From assembly GCA_900768685.1 (NCBI GenBank), contig CAAGDX010000024.1:21496-85495 (forward strand): a DNA stretch of 64,000 nt, in the 5' to 3' direction. The stretch is from Bacteroidales bacterium. GTDB lineage: Bacteria; Bacteroidota; Bacteroidia; Bacteroidales; Muribaculaceae. The notes under the pieces were generated by a model that ran no database searches, had not been told where the DNA came from, and saw only the letters and a program-made list of their open reading frames with translations. Positions within the stretch are counted from its first letter, which is position 1; each line of letters opens with the position of its first letter. Below, in pieces: positions 52,801-61,700 of this stretch. Both the position numbers and the translations under genes were made by a program.

Positions 52801-54663
52801 TGCATTCGTTGTAGCTGAAACTACCGGTGAAAGCGGTGCAGCATTACCCCAGCGGTCAACACCCTTGATTGCAATATAATAAGTAGTGAGGGATTTAAGT
52901 CCGGAAAGCTCGTATGTGAAGGTTTCGCCGGAGTTTGCGAACTTGGTATCCACAACCACACTGTTTACTCCTGAAAGGTCGCTGTCTGCAGTAAATTCTT
53001 CCGTGCTGTAGTAAAGGATGTGGTGATTTACGTTTCCTGTAGAAGAATTTGGAATCACCCATTCCACTGTGATGTTATCCTGTGCGGGGAGAGCATTGAA
53101 AGAAGTGATAGCTTCCGGTGCTTCACCTTCAGGGTTCATCTGCAGTGCTTTTGCAGCATCAATGTAGCCCACACCGTGGAGACCTACGAGTGCGGAGTTG
53201 TACTCATAGATATCATTTACGGAAGTGAGAATCTGTTGGCGAATAGTTTCTGCAGACATGTCCGGATTGCCGTATTGTGAAACCACAAGTGCTGCGACAC
53301 CCGTCACGTGAGGAGTTGCCATAGATGTACCTTCATTGAATCCGTATGTATCACCCGGGAGTGTGCTGAGTACGCCTGACGCACTGTTGTAAGTCATAAG
53401 ACCACCCGGAGCAACGATATCTACCCAAGGACCGTTGTTTGAATATGGAGCGATAGTGAAATCGTCTGTCATTGAACCTACAGCCACAACGTTTTCGTAG
53501 CAACCGGGATAGAAGTTGCCTGTAAGACCGTCGTTACCTGTAGCAAAGAACATAATACCACCTGCAAGGTTACGCTGTACGCTTACTCCTGCAGCTGCTT
53601 CCGCAGATGCTTTTGTGCCTACGAAATAGTCGATAGCATCAAGCACGTCTTGTTCGTAGTAGCCGTCTTCAGCCCAACCCCAAGAGCAGTTTGCGATAGA
53701 TGCACCGCGGTTTGCCGCATAAACGATTGCTGAAGCAAAGTCTGCATCACCGGAGCCTGAACGGGAGTCAAACACCTGTGCGGAAAGAAGACGTACACCA
53801 CTGCCCGGAGTACCGTCACCACCTGCAACACCGCAGACACCGATACCATTATTGTTCACGGCAGCTACCGTACCTGCTACGTGAGTACCATGGTTGTGAG
53901 GATAAACGTCTTTAGTGTTTGTGCAGAAGTTCCAACCATAAACGTCGTCAACATAGCCGTTACCGTCATCATCAACGCCCGGAGTGCCGTTAAGCTCAGC
54001 CTCGTTGATAAGAACGTTTGCTGCAAGGTCTTCGTGAGTATAGTCAATACCACCGTCGATAATAGCAACAATGACATTGCTCTTACCCGTAGTGATTTTC
54101 CATGCCTCAAAAAGATTTACGTCCGCACCTGCACGGCTTCCGGAGTTCGCACCAACGTTGTTGTAATGCCACTGTGCGGAAAGACGCGGGTCGTTGAAAG
54201 GCATAGCACTGCCGCGGTCTGCCGACATTGCGGAAACCACATGATACGCACCGGTTCCGTCTCTGAGAGACATAGGAACTTTACATGTTGCAACTTGCAC
54301 ACCTGCAGTAGCCTCATACATCGCTTTAACCTCTTCCGGGTTCATTTCCTCGTCGAAGCATACTTCGTACCAGCGGTCAAGACCGTAGATAGCCATTCTG
54401 TCTTCAAACTGAGGCGAGTATGGGAATACTCTCTGCATTTTTACCACTTTGGCTTTCTGTGCAGTCAAATCCAGAGCACGAATGCCTGAGTTTAATCTGC
54501 CATTTACAGATTTGAGTGATTTCGTGCCTACTTGTGCGGCAGCTTCCGGCTGCAACTTAACACGAATCACACCTTTCTGCGGTGCCAAAGTTTCAGACTG
54601 TGCAAAAAAGCCGAATGTCATCACCATGACAAACAGCATCAAAATCTGTTTAATTTTTTGCAT
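46852..54663 (-). CDS. Giant multi-domain S8 peptidase with T9SS sorting domain
   Basis: This 2603-residue protein has a signal peptide (ILMLFVMVMTFGFFAQS) and an S8 peptidase domain: Asp203 (IVAIIDGGIDYTHEDL), His258 (HNHGTHVAGT) and Ser in EGTSMATPHVTG. It continues with a fibronectin-type domain near residue 530, several HYDIN/ASPM-like and DUF1573-like beta domains (for example NFGSLLLGQSKTVEVEVYNN and IDFGQVFRNSDAKAVFTVEN), beta-sandwich segments with paired LPFEFPFYGQKYSKMYI repeats, and cadherin-like DPDGDELSYQVKV near the end. The classic YPNP-type T9SS sorting domain (VSVYPNPVVETLYVS, then LADGLYILHVKAG) closes it. It is three and a half times the length of the other two subtilases, so its long tail likely spans the envelope or binds a target. 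Confidence 0.9.
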   Translation of the reverse strand: MQKIKQILMLFVMVMTFGFFAQSETLAPQKGVIRVKLQPEAAAQVGTKSLKSVNGRLNSGIRALDLTAQKAKVVKMQRVFPYSPQFEDRMAIYGLDRWYEVCFDEEMNPEEVKAMYEATAGVQVATCKVPMSLRDGTGAYHVVSAMSADRGSAMPFNDPRLSAQWHYNNVGANSGSRAGADVNLFEAWKITTGKSNVIVAIIDGGIDYTHEDLAANVLINEAELNGTPGVDDDGNGYVDDVYGWNFCTNTKDVYPHNHGTHVAGTVAAVNNNGIGVCGVAGGDGTPGSGVRLLSAQVFDSRSGSGDADFASAIVYAANRGASIANCSWGWAEDGYYEQDVLDAIDYFVGTKASAEAAAGVSVQRNLAGGIMFFATGNDGLTGNFYPGCYENVVAVGSMTDDFTIAPYSNNGPWVDIVAPGGLMTYNSASGVLSTLPGDTYGFNEGTSMATPHVTGVAALVVSQYGNPDMSAETIRQQILTSVNDIYEYNSALVGLHGVGYIDAAKALQMNPEGEAPEAITSFNALPAQDNITVEWVIPNSSTGNVNHHILYYSTEEFTADSDLSGVNSVVVDTKFANSGETFTYELSGLKSLTTYYIAIKGVDRWGNAAPLSPVVSATTNAGPLMTVDKSSLTMTIDAASSLSGSAIFNIGNNDEGLLKWSGKIATKTYTPATKSLSGNLSAPGVIGKLKSRIGAELYANTSEKFNTADFSATDYPISLQYYSEYWASIGEEDKSLPNSQAQYFLVDEELYPEGFNLTHVQVTSTYGKNPIVQIYKSGGALVPANMLQDITPSYFYSGIQIQLTEQIHFAPGESFWVVVHYPAESNSNGYQLGLGKSNYAWAGYSYMSCDGGATWTPLVEALKGSPYESLGENISWTIAAISKNPAWDKVFSLTPAEGTVKQGETQEVAIQNDGQKLVNGTYKFNVSFTTNESEKNSIVIPVTVTVKNNKPEMAPAKVVNFGSLLLGQSKTVEVEVYNNGYGVFTGNYGYLQSSSWTISSPDFTLKDVPSSGFAARSSAKFKIIYTPTVAGVNSATVTFKSAAGIEFKVYVQGVAIDPAKIVVEPAVTELGDINVAAEPVESKFTIKNEGNYPLEYVFPKFSDQQIEASNGKASHKFGYSTLSNLGDATSFTYDGNPELIGETEVTSVFTDNVKNTKPIALGFNFPFYGKYYNEVYINSLGGLAFSVGEYNHFPPLTPTSSSLQGVAYISAYGHQLQFGPNSHVTYAKQDGKFVVKYDNVLAVKYDVETSPISFRIMLSANGDIEIFYDDYERTEMGYDDWGNEVEVDRLFQGGSTLFCGIKDEANADALVVTSSDIADYWGTSEDPAGQVYKQFQTKTSVKFEAPAPYFVKGITPAYGIVSPGESVEVTATIQGDDTMVAGKITNRLAIETNDPNNATAYATFNANIIGDLFPEVSVKQETIDFGQVFRNSDAKAVFTVENIGRYSIGVEFAEINSDVFAIDFAPTEIKPGMSKDFIITMNTYNEGTYSANLNVIFTGDDIRTYSIKGQVIGSPEADLSISEISETVESGAELSKELTITNSGNETLVYSIVPGAFTSVNDPSVADAKVSYVYSASVDDENVKFEWVDIENGLGDRNSFSYYNANDYLEVNLPFEFPFYGQKYSKMYIYNTGFVSFTKRSDEKIWPEPPAEFPTGSIYTNIIAPYWGLHTMDNNATAGTYHYMTENEVVVSWMEYGNSMNIGVCFQLIMKKDGSFKYQYKGVGDYAIIYDTFGLAGACNEGGSQYFLLPDRYIQFGNAVQFSPVAEASVEPSASKTVTLNVNTNKMAGDYSDAVIINTNVPHKEKISFPVNITITGAANPVFPGALSLEHVAGYQETPSEESGPGVLYNGSPYEIQFQVQNTGTAPMTILDIAYDSPLDADEYPMFMLLAQMLIPDYFTGETTLQWQAYDFYRGMPIEVTPSQPLLLSMPMSWDCYATIGEYSLPLTFTYTLDGESELTKTVDLKFIVTDVPELWLDKSEIAIVNAAPDFTSEEVLNISNEGNYKLTYSLRLDPTGVGEVVEEDEGGGIAPLSVKAELSETQLAELQKNLSKEIKPLDVPTTLYDGPSDFEYNNILFHKSLEGPSYSYGAGNTYSKYISATHFVAPEEGFNISHVYFATQLSNQDGSYITNAEFEVEIVAGNDYENGNVIGKGALVIDKMENARFVIATLDRAVYINPGQEFYVRITYPVGVQYPAYIVYKEDPVTDFRYMGFVEGYGWFDVAALFKNQYGSLGYVMSCIETVPGSPWVKLLNSEKEGEIAPSESLDVKFAINAASAPLEEGNKAMLVIKSNDPSMPVINFPITLDRNHTPVITVPTEAIVVPEASAPTVDVVVSDADGDNMTVLFTDNAGISSIKNITILDGGKVTDNGEEGLLVEGGWVKLEVEIKPDYETAGDYSFTVAAIDSYNQESSATVNYTVEHTNRAPEHVAISNMLLGLEETSPIFRFADYFSDPDGDELSYQVKVIDESIVSFYQSASGVIFYGEKEGSTNVEITVSDGYAKTTVIFSIEVSKEAGLDSIAVDAAVSVYPNPVVETLYVSCDFNGEVEYGIYSENGAKVFSQKSENIVGVPAALNVAHLADGLYILHVKAGDKVLTHSIVKK

Positions 54664-54788
54664 AAAGTTTGAAAAATTGATTGATTAAAAATGAATATAT
54701 TTGTTAATTAATTGATACATACAAAAAAAGTCGCACACAAATGCATATTTATACACGACACTCTTTTCCGAAACACTAAAATTCACTG

Positions 54789-54817
54789 CAAAGGTAACAA
54801 AACTTTTTGATTTTCAA
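54789..54817 (-). promoter_or_regulatory. Promoter of the giant subtilase gene
   Basis: On the minus strand TTG (54817-54815), 18 bases and TACCTTTG (54796-54789). It gives a leader of about 120 bases with no gene in it. Confidence 0.6.
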
Positions 54818-54875
54818 GTGATTTACGCCAAGAATTTGGAAATAAAATCTTATGCAATTATTTTTGAGTTGCCAC

Positions 54876-54912
54876 AAAAAAAAGTGCACCACAATCACTT
54901 GCGATGCACTTT
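54876..54912 (-). terminator. Terminator after efp
   Basis: On the minus strand a 14-bp stem (54912-54899 with 54894-54881, two wobbles) and a 4-base loop, then a run of T's to 54876. Confidence 0.85.
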
Positions 54913-54944
54913 GGGATTTTATAAAAAATGCAAATTCTGTCTTA

Positions 54945-55511
54945 TTATGCTTTTACGCGGCTAACGTATGAACCATCGCGAGTATCAACTTCGATAGTTT
55001 CGCCTTCGTTGATGAACAGAGGCACACGTACTGTAGCACCTGTTTCAACAGTAGCCGGTTTGAGGGTGTTTGTAGCAGTATCGCCTTTGAGACCCGGCTC
55101 GGTGTAAGTGATTTTGAGCTGAGTTTTAGCAGGCATGTCGGCATAAAGAACTGTTTCTGTAGAAGCGTCGAAAACAACTTCAACAGCATCACCTTCCTTC
55201 ATGAAATCAACACCGTTGATAACATCTTTGTGGATAGGAATTTGGTCGTAGTTTTCCTGATTCATGAAAATATAATCGCCACCTTCCTGATAGAGGTATT
55301 GATAAGGGCGACGTTCTACGCGTACGTCTTCAAGTTTTTCACCGATGTTAAAACGACGTTCAATTACGTAGCCGTTTACAACATCTTTAAGTTTTGTACG
55401 CATAAAGGTGTTACCTTTGCCCGGTTTTACGTGGAGGAATTCAATGCAGAAATAAAGCTTGCCGTCCATACGGATGCAAGTACCGTTCTTAATGTCTTGA
55501 GCGTTAATCAT
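54945..55511 (-). CDS. efp: Translation elongation factor P
   Basis: This 188-residue factor relieves ribosome stalling at polyproline. The three beta-barrel plan is complete: the KOW-like domain with the tip loop HVKPGKGNTF (Lys32 at the modification position), the OB domain with RRPYQYLYQEGGDYIFMNQ, and a C-terminal domain ending GETIEVDTRDGSYVSRVKA, the EF-P signature. The frame is open further upstream (to 55697), but the family start is MINAQDIKNGT at 55511 and the -7 box at 55557-55550 lies before it. It stands alone between sprA and the giant subtilase gene. Confidence 0.96.
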   Translation of the reverse strand: MINAQDIKNGTCIRMDGKLYFCIEFLHVKPGKGNTFMRTKLKDVVNGYVIERRFNIGEKLEDVRVERRPYQYLYQEGGDYIFMNQENYDQIPIHKDVINGVDFMKEGDAVEVVFDASTETVLYADMPAKTQLKITYTEPGLKGDTATNTLKPATVETGATVRVPLFINEGETIEVDTRDGSYVSRVKA

Positions 55512-55549
55512 ATAGTTAAAAAATTTATTATTTTTCTTTTTTGCGACTG

Positions 55550-55557
55550 CAAAGTTA
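55550..55557 (-). promoter_or_regulatory. -7 element of efp
   Basis: TAACTTTG on the minus strand, 38 bases before the efp ATG. No TTG at the correct distance. It lies inside the open frame upstream of efp and argues against the longer start. Confidence 0.55.
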
Positions 55558-55729
55558 CTCATTTTTTTTGAATTTTCAGTCACATATACACAAAATCTTT
55601 TGCAACTATTTGTATTATAGGCAAAATTATAGGCAAAAAACGCAGCCAGCAAAAAACATATTTGATATGACTTTGTGAGATTCAATGCGTAATTCAAATT
55701 GCATAAAAAATTAGAGCCTAATTATGAGC

Positions 55730-55753
55730 CTGTTTCATAAGAAATTGAAACAG
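55730..55753. repeat. Small hairpin after sprA
   Basis: CTGTTTCA pairs perfectly with TGAAACAG over 8 bases. It is 12 bases beyond the sprA stop codon and is not followed by a T-run on the minus strand; a mild terminator is possible. Confidence 0.4.
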
Positions 55754-55765
55754 TTTATATGGTTT

Positions 55766-58700
55766 TTATCTTGCTAATGAAAGGTTAAATGTAAGTCCGT
55801 AAGAGGAGTTTGTTGTCGGGAAGGCGGAAGTGGTAACGAGCGGAGTGTTCACTTGGTGGTCAAAGAAAGCGGCAATGGTAAGTCGCTTGCTGAGGACGTA
55901 AGAGGCTGTGAAGTTAATGTTCAGCGTCTTAGTTCCGTTTGTGGCTTGTGTGTAATTGCCTTCCACACGGCGGACGAGAGACTGTGTGTTTTGGAGTGAA
56001 ATATCAGTATTGAGTGTAAGGTCGTTTGAAACGCCTGTCTGAGAGCCTTTCATTTTGAGGAATGTGTTGAATCCCACAATTTTATATCCGGCTCCGATTG
56101 TGAGTCCTTTCTGGTTTGCTTCCACAATCTGTCCGGCAGAAGTGTTCAGTGTGAGAGTACGACTGTCACGGTATTCCACATTTACGGAGATATCGTTTTT
56201 GAGTGTCATTTTCACACCCAGGAGCGGAGCGAATTTCTCTGTGATAGCAACAGATGAAATGTTAAACGGTGAAGAAGGAATCGGATTTCCGGAGAGTTCG
56301 TCAAGCGTGAAACCAAGGTCTTTTCCGTCAACGCTGACCCAGTTCAGATATGAAGAGTATGAGCCAACGGAGTAAGTACACTGATATGCGTGTGAGAGGG
56401 TGAACGACTTGAAGATATTGCGGAGATTACCCATGTTTATAAGTCCGTCGTAAGTCACTCTCCAGTTTGGTCTTGCGTGAGCGAAAGAAGGGAACGGGTT
56501 GAGGAAAATGCTTGCTGCATCTTTGCCGCCGTAGGCTGCAAGGAATGCCGGGACAAGCACATCACTACCTGTCTGTGACGGTGTTCCCACTTGCGGGTCG
56601 TATGGTTTGCCGGCATGTGGCGTATCTTTGAGGAAGCCGGTCTGCGGATAAGAATAGCCTGCATATTGGCTTTCCACACGAGATGCCACCTGCGGAATAT
56701 TTTCTATAAACTTGTCAAAGGCGTCGCTCTGATAGTTATTGTCTGCACTGCTTGACTTGAAAGCCGTAGGAATTGCACAGTAAGTCATAGTGAACGAGCC
56801 GGAACGAGTTGTAGGTATGTTGTCGTACATAAACTGCATCTGCTCATTGCGGTTGTCTGTGCGGTTCATAGTGAGTTGAATCTTAAGTCCCTTTATCGGT
56901 TCAAGGTTAAATTCAAGGTTAAACTCGTTTGTTGTGGACCACACTGCCGGAGATGTTTGTCCATCTTCCGTAATAAGCCAATTTCGGTCCATAGCGGTAT
57001 AGAGATAGTCTTTGTCCGTAAAGCCGAAAGCGAAGTCAAGACCCGGCGACATTGGACCATAACTGTTGCTTTGTCCGAAGATATTACCTATATCATTGCG
57101 GAACAACGGCAATTTGAGTCCCTGAGATTTACGCCATTTTACGGAGAATGAACGAGGCGACATTGCAAAACGCACAGCGTATTCCTCCAGTTCTTTCTTG
57201 AAAGATTTTTCCTCTTTCAGCACTTCCACAACGGTAAACTTGATGTTTGCATCGCCGCGAGTGAGGACTTTGACGTTGTTTGCATCCACCACTTCAATCT
57301 GCACGGGGAACGGCTTGTTGTCCGTAGTAGTTGCCGTTACTTTCACTTTCTTGTTACGCAGGTTGTGGCGGATAGTCAGTGTGGTGTCCGGCTGCAACTT
57401 GTATGTACGCTGGAATTTCTTCGGTTTTTTCTCGCGAGTGGAGGTTTTACGCGTATTTGCGAAACGCTGATTGATATTTTTGAGGTATGGGATTTTATTA
57501 TAGAAAGTTTCGAAGTTTATACGTCCGTCAACATTCCAAGTGGCTTGGTTTTGGATTGTATTTCCAAGGTCAACGCCATCTATTGTAGCACCTCTATCCC
57601 AGTTGTAAGTAGCATTATATGAGGCAGAAGCCGTAATAAAGTCAATAGCCGGAATTTTTGAGAACGGTGCCTTGTATGATGCCACGAAAGACTGGTCGTA
57701 TGCCCACGGCGTACCCATGGAAAGAATACTCTTCATCACGGTATCTTTCCAGAGTTTGTATTCGTCCGGGAACAGTTTTTTGTTCACTGCTCCTATAGGC
57801 TCGTCAATGTGAGCGGAAGTATTTGAATTAAAGGAGAGACTGAGAGATTTTGTAAGGTTCCAAGTGAGTGCAAGTTGCCTGTCCCAGAGGAAATTTTTGC
57901 TCACGGACACCGGCATTTGGAACATCACGTCTGTTTCCGAACGGGTTTGCTGTTCGTAATAGTAACGAGACATATTTGTCAGGAACGAAATAGAAGTTGG
58001 CAACCAGTTCAGTTCCCAGTCCTTGATAAATTTCACGTTCTTATTCTTGCTGGAAATAAATGAGAACGGTTTCCACGGCTTGAAGTACGGAGTGTATGAG
58101 TACTGGAAACTACCGCGATAGTCGTTTATATGTTCGTATTCCGTTGTCGGGTCTTGCTTGGACTGTTTGTTAAAGGAGAAGTTAAGTGTAAAGTTTGCAG
58201 GATCCCACGGCATAGGATTCTTGCTTTGAACGTCAAACTTAAGTCCAGAGATAGAGAAACTCTTCACTGTTGACTGCTCTATCGCATAGTTGTTTATAGA
58301 GTCTTTCTCGTGCTGATTTGCAGCATCGTCGAGTGCGTCTTGGAGCAGCACGTCCTGGTCCAGAGGATTATATTTAGGCGAAGTTTTCTCTTTCGTGTAT
58401 GAATAGAAAATCGGAGCTTTGAGTTTTGCTTTTTCCGGGAGGAAACGTCCGGCATCCACCTGAACTGCAAAGTTGTACTGTGAATAGTCATCAAGTCGTC
58501 TATTGTTTAGGGATTGGTCAATGCCACCGAATCCGGCAGTCTCGATGTGAGCGCCGAAATTGAGTGTGGCAACGTCTGAAACGCCAAGGTTCATATTTGC
58601 TTTTGCAGCCCAACCGCCATCCTCGTCAAAGTCCGTAACTCTCATTTCGTTAAGCCATACGATTCCGTCTTTTACAGTAGCGGAATTGTTTCTCACGCCC

Positions 58701-61700
58701 ACGAGAAGCACACGGATATCACTCAGTGACGGGTTGCCTTTCACAGCCATTCTGTTTTTCTCGTTGTCCGGGTCACGTCCCTCATACACAGTGGCATAAC
58801 CTACGCCGCTACCCTCCTCGCTCTTTGCTCTGTTACGTTCTTTCTTGAGGTTCACAAGGCTCTGGAGTGGCAGGTCCATATAGTTTTCTTCCGGCCAGAC
58901 CATTACTCGGTCTGATGTCAAATCATTGTTGTAGTGACCGGGAGGAGTGAGTGTAAGAGGAATTTCGTACTCGTAATAGTTGTTTTTCACGTCAGTACCC
59001 AGACGCACAAAAGCAGAAATTTCACCGCTCTTGAGGTTTGTCACATCGTCTATAAGGCTTTCTGCGTGAATGTGCATTTGCAAGCGTTTATAGTTACGCA
59101 AATCGTGTGAAGTGTTGCGATAAACGGCTCTTGCATCACCCGCCTGGAGTCCTGTCACTTTCATGAGCAGTGACTGCTCGTTAAGTTGAGTAATCTGTGA
59201 CTGACCCGGGTCAACGATACGAGAAACGCCGGGAGGAAGGACATAGTTTACAGGCTCACGGCTTGCATTTTCCTCAATGTTTACAACGGAAACGTCAAGG
59301 TTTCCTTCTGCGGGAGCATCACCACGGCTGTTAAGGTTAAAATCGTATGTTCTCCACTCGCCGCGAACGAGTTCAAGTGTGGCAAAACGGAGGTGAGTGA
59401 CGTTTTTGAAGCCGGTGAGGAACATACGGATAAAGCGGATAGTAGAGAAATCCGTGATTGAGCCTACGATTTTCTCGTATTCATTCAATGGAATTTTGAA
59501 TTGATACCATTCCACTTCCTGATTTTGTCCGTCACGCGTTGGAACGAGCGAAACCTGCTTGTCTGCAATAAAGTTTTTGCCCACCACAAAGTCTTCCGGA
59601 CGGATAGAGATGTGGTACTGGAAATAACGCTCGTACTCGTTCAGAGTGTTGTCTTGATTTATGTCTTCCACGTCAGGCACGCTGCGTGATGACTGATAAA
59701 GTTTGTCCGCAGCATCTTCCGGAGAGATAGAGTTACCTTCCGTACCGTTGTATCGTTTATATCGTTCGTGGATAGAGAGTTTTTGGTCGTCGTAGTCGTA
59801 GCCGCGGAAGAAGTGATAGTTATCTCCGGCAGGGTCGTTCAGCGGAGAGAATTGGTCGTTTTGCATTTCTTCCAGAGTCGCTGCTGAAACACGGCTGCGG
59901 AGTTCGTCAAGGAAGTTTTTATACGTTGGGAAGTTAAATTCATCTTCCGTGGAAAGACCGTTGAGACCAACGTCCTGTGCCTTGCGAGAAGCATCATTAT
60001 TGTCAAAAGCGTATGTGAGCGAATTTTGCTTGGATACCCTACCCCAGACCGTTTCCGTGAGATTCTGAGTATTACCATCAGTCGGGATACCGTTTTCGTA
60101 AGATTTCAGTCCGTCTTTGAGGATATCTTCACTCACCTCACCAAGATTGAAATAGAGGTCACCACCCTCATTATTCGGGTTTTCAGGGTCAAGGAACGGA
60201 CTCATCATCCAGAACTGAATATACTCTATGTTTGACTGCTCGAAGTTCGTGTTATCCATTTTTCGCATAATGCCGCCCCAACGTTTTTCCGGCTGCAAAA
60301 GGCGACCTTGGTCATCAATATTTGTAGCATCAACGTTGTAAGGTCCGCGTTCCGTAGGATAAAAAGAGAGGTTCAGCGTTTGGATTGTGGAAGATTCACC
60401 ATAAGTAAGTTCACGTCCGGGGAAAATTTCGCGAGAAGTGACTTCACGGATGTATGGGTTAGACTGCTGTTTGAGGTCACTCTTAAGGTAACCGGGACAC
60501 ATAGAGGAGTTACGCTGAGTGAACATTCTGTCTATATAGTACCAGTTCAGCAATGCACGGTTTTTACCGTAATCCGTATTGTTTGAAAGAGCCGCTTCCG
60601 GGAAGAGTGCGGAGCCTGTGTTGTCGTACGGTGTAGAAGCCAAGAACCAAGAGTAAGGAGAACGGAGGTCAATACCCGTCTGGCTGGATTCAAAGTCATC
60701 AATATAAGAACTGCCCTGTGTGGAGCCGGATTTCTGCTTGTTAGGCAAAAGTTGTGCGTATTCCGCTGTGATATTGAAAGTTGAGGGCTGAACGGCATTT
60801 ACTGTCGGAATCTTGCTGAGCAAATTTGTGAGCCACATAAACTGGGTGTTATAGGCAAGGTTGAAGCCGAGCATAGAATTGTTTATGGTTTCACTGCCAA
60901 TATTCACTTTTTCCGTGAGTGCTTTTTCGGAGAAGTGCATCAAAGTTGCACCAATGTTGAAATTCTTGTTTATGGCATACTGCAAGTCAAGTCCGACGAG
61001 TGTTTTCCTCTGAGTGTTAAACATTGACTGGTTTTCCAATTGCACGCTGATGCTCTGCCCGGAGTCTATGATGCTCTGATTGGTAATAGTAACGATACCC
61101 ATAGAGTAATCCACGGTATAGTCACTGTTTTCCGTAAGTCTCACACCACCGGCAGTCACCACAACAGAGCCTCGCGGCACATTCATTGCATTAAGCCTGA
61201 TTTGCGAGCCGGAAGAAGCCTGATATGAACCGGTGAGTACAAACTTATTCTTGTCCTGGAACTGACGAGCCACCACAAGAGTAGAGTCGTAAAGTTCCTG
61301 ATAGACATATTCTTTAGCAATCGTGGGGTTACCTATTTTAGCTGCTAAATGGCTACCGAACGGTTCAACTACGGGGAAAATGATTTTGCCGTTTGACGAC
61401 GTGATAGTGTAGCCCTCGATAAAGTCAAAAAATCCGTCAGGGTTAGACTGTTCGTTGCTGTCTATGCGGTCCAGGTTCATCACTTGGAGAAGTGATTTGT
61501 CGTTAAGTCCCGGAACGGGAAGATACACGATTTGTGTACCGGTGGTATCGCTCATATACTTGATATTGAGCTTAAAATTGGATTTTGACACCTGATAAGC
61601 GCCGAGTGAATAGACGTTTTTCATCATAAGGTCCCACATAGGCAATTTCGGTGCCACGGTGGTACTCTTAAGCATTTTGACGTAAAGCGACTGGTCTGTG

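Noticed and set aside
55512..55697. 62-residue N-terminal extension of EF-P
   Set aside because: It runs across the -7 box at 55557-55550 and has no EF-P similarity; the family start is at 55511.
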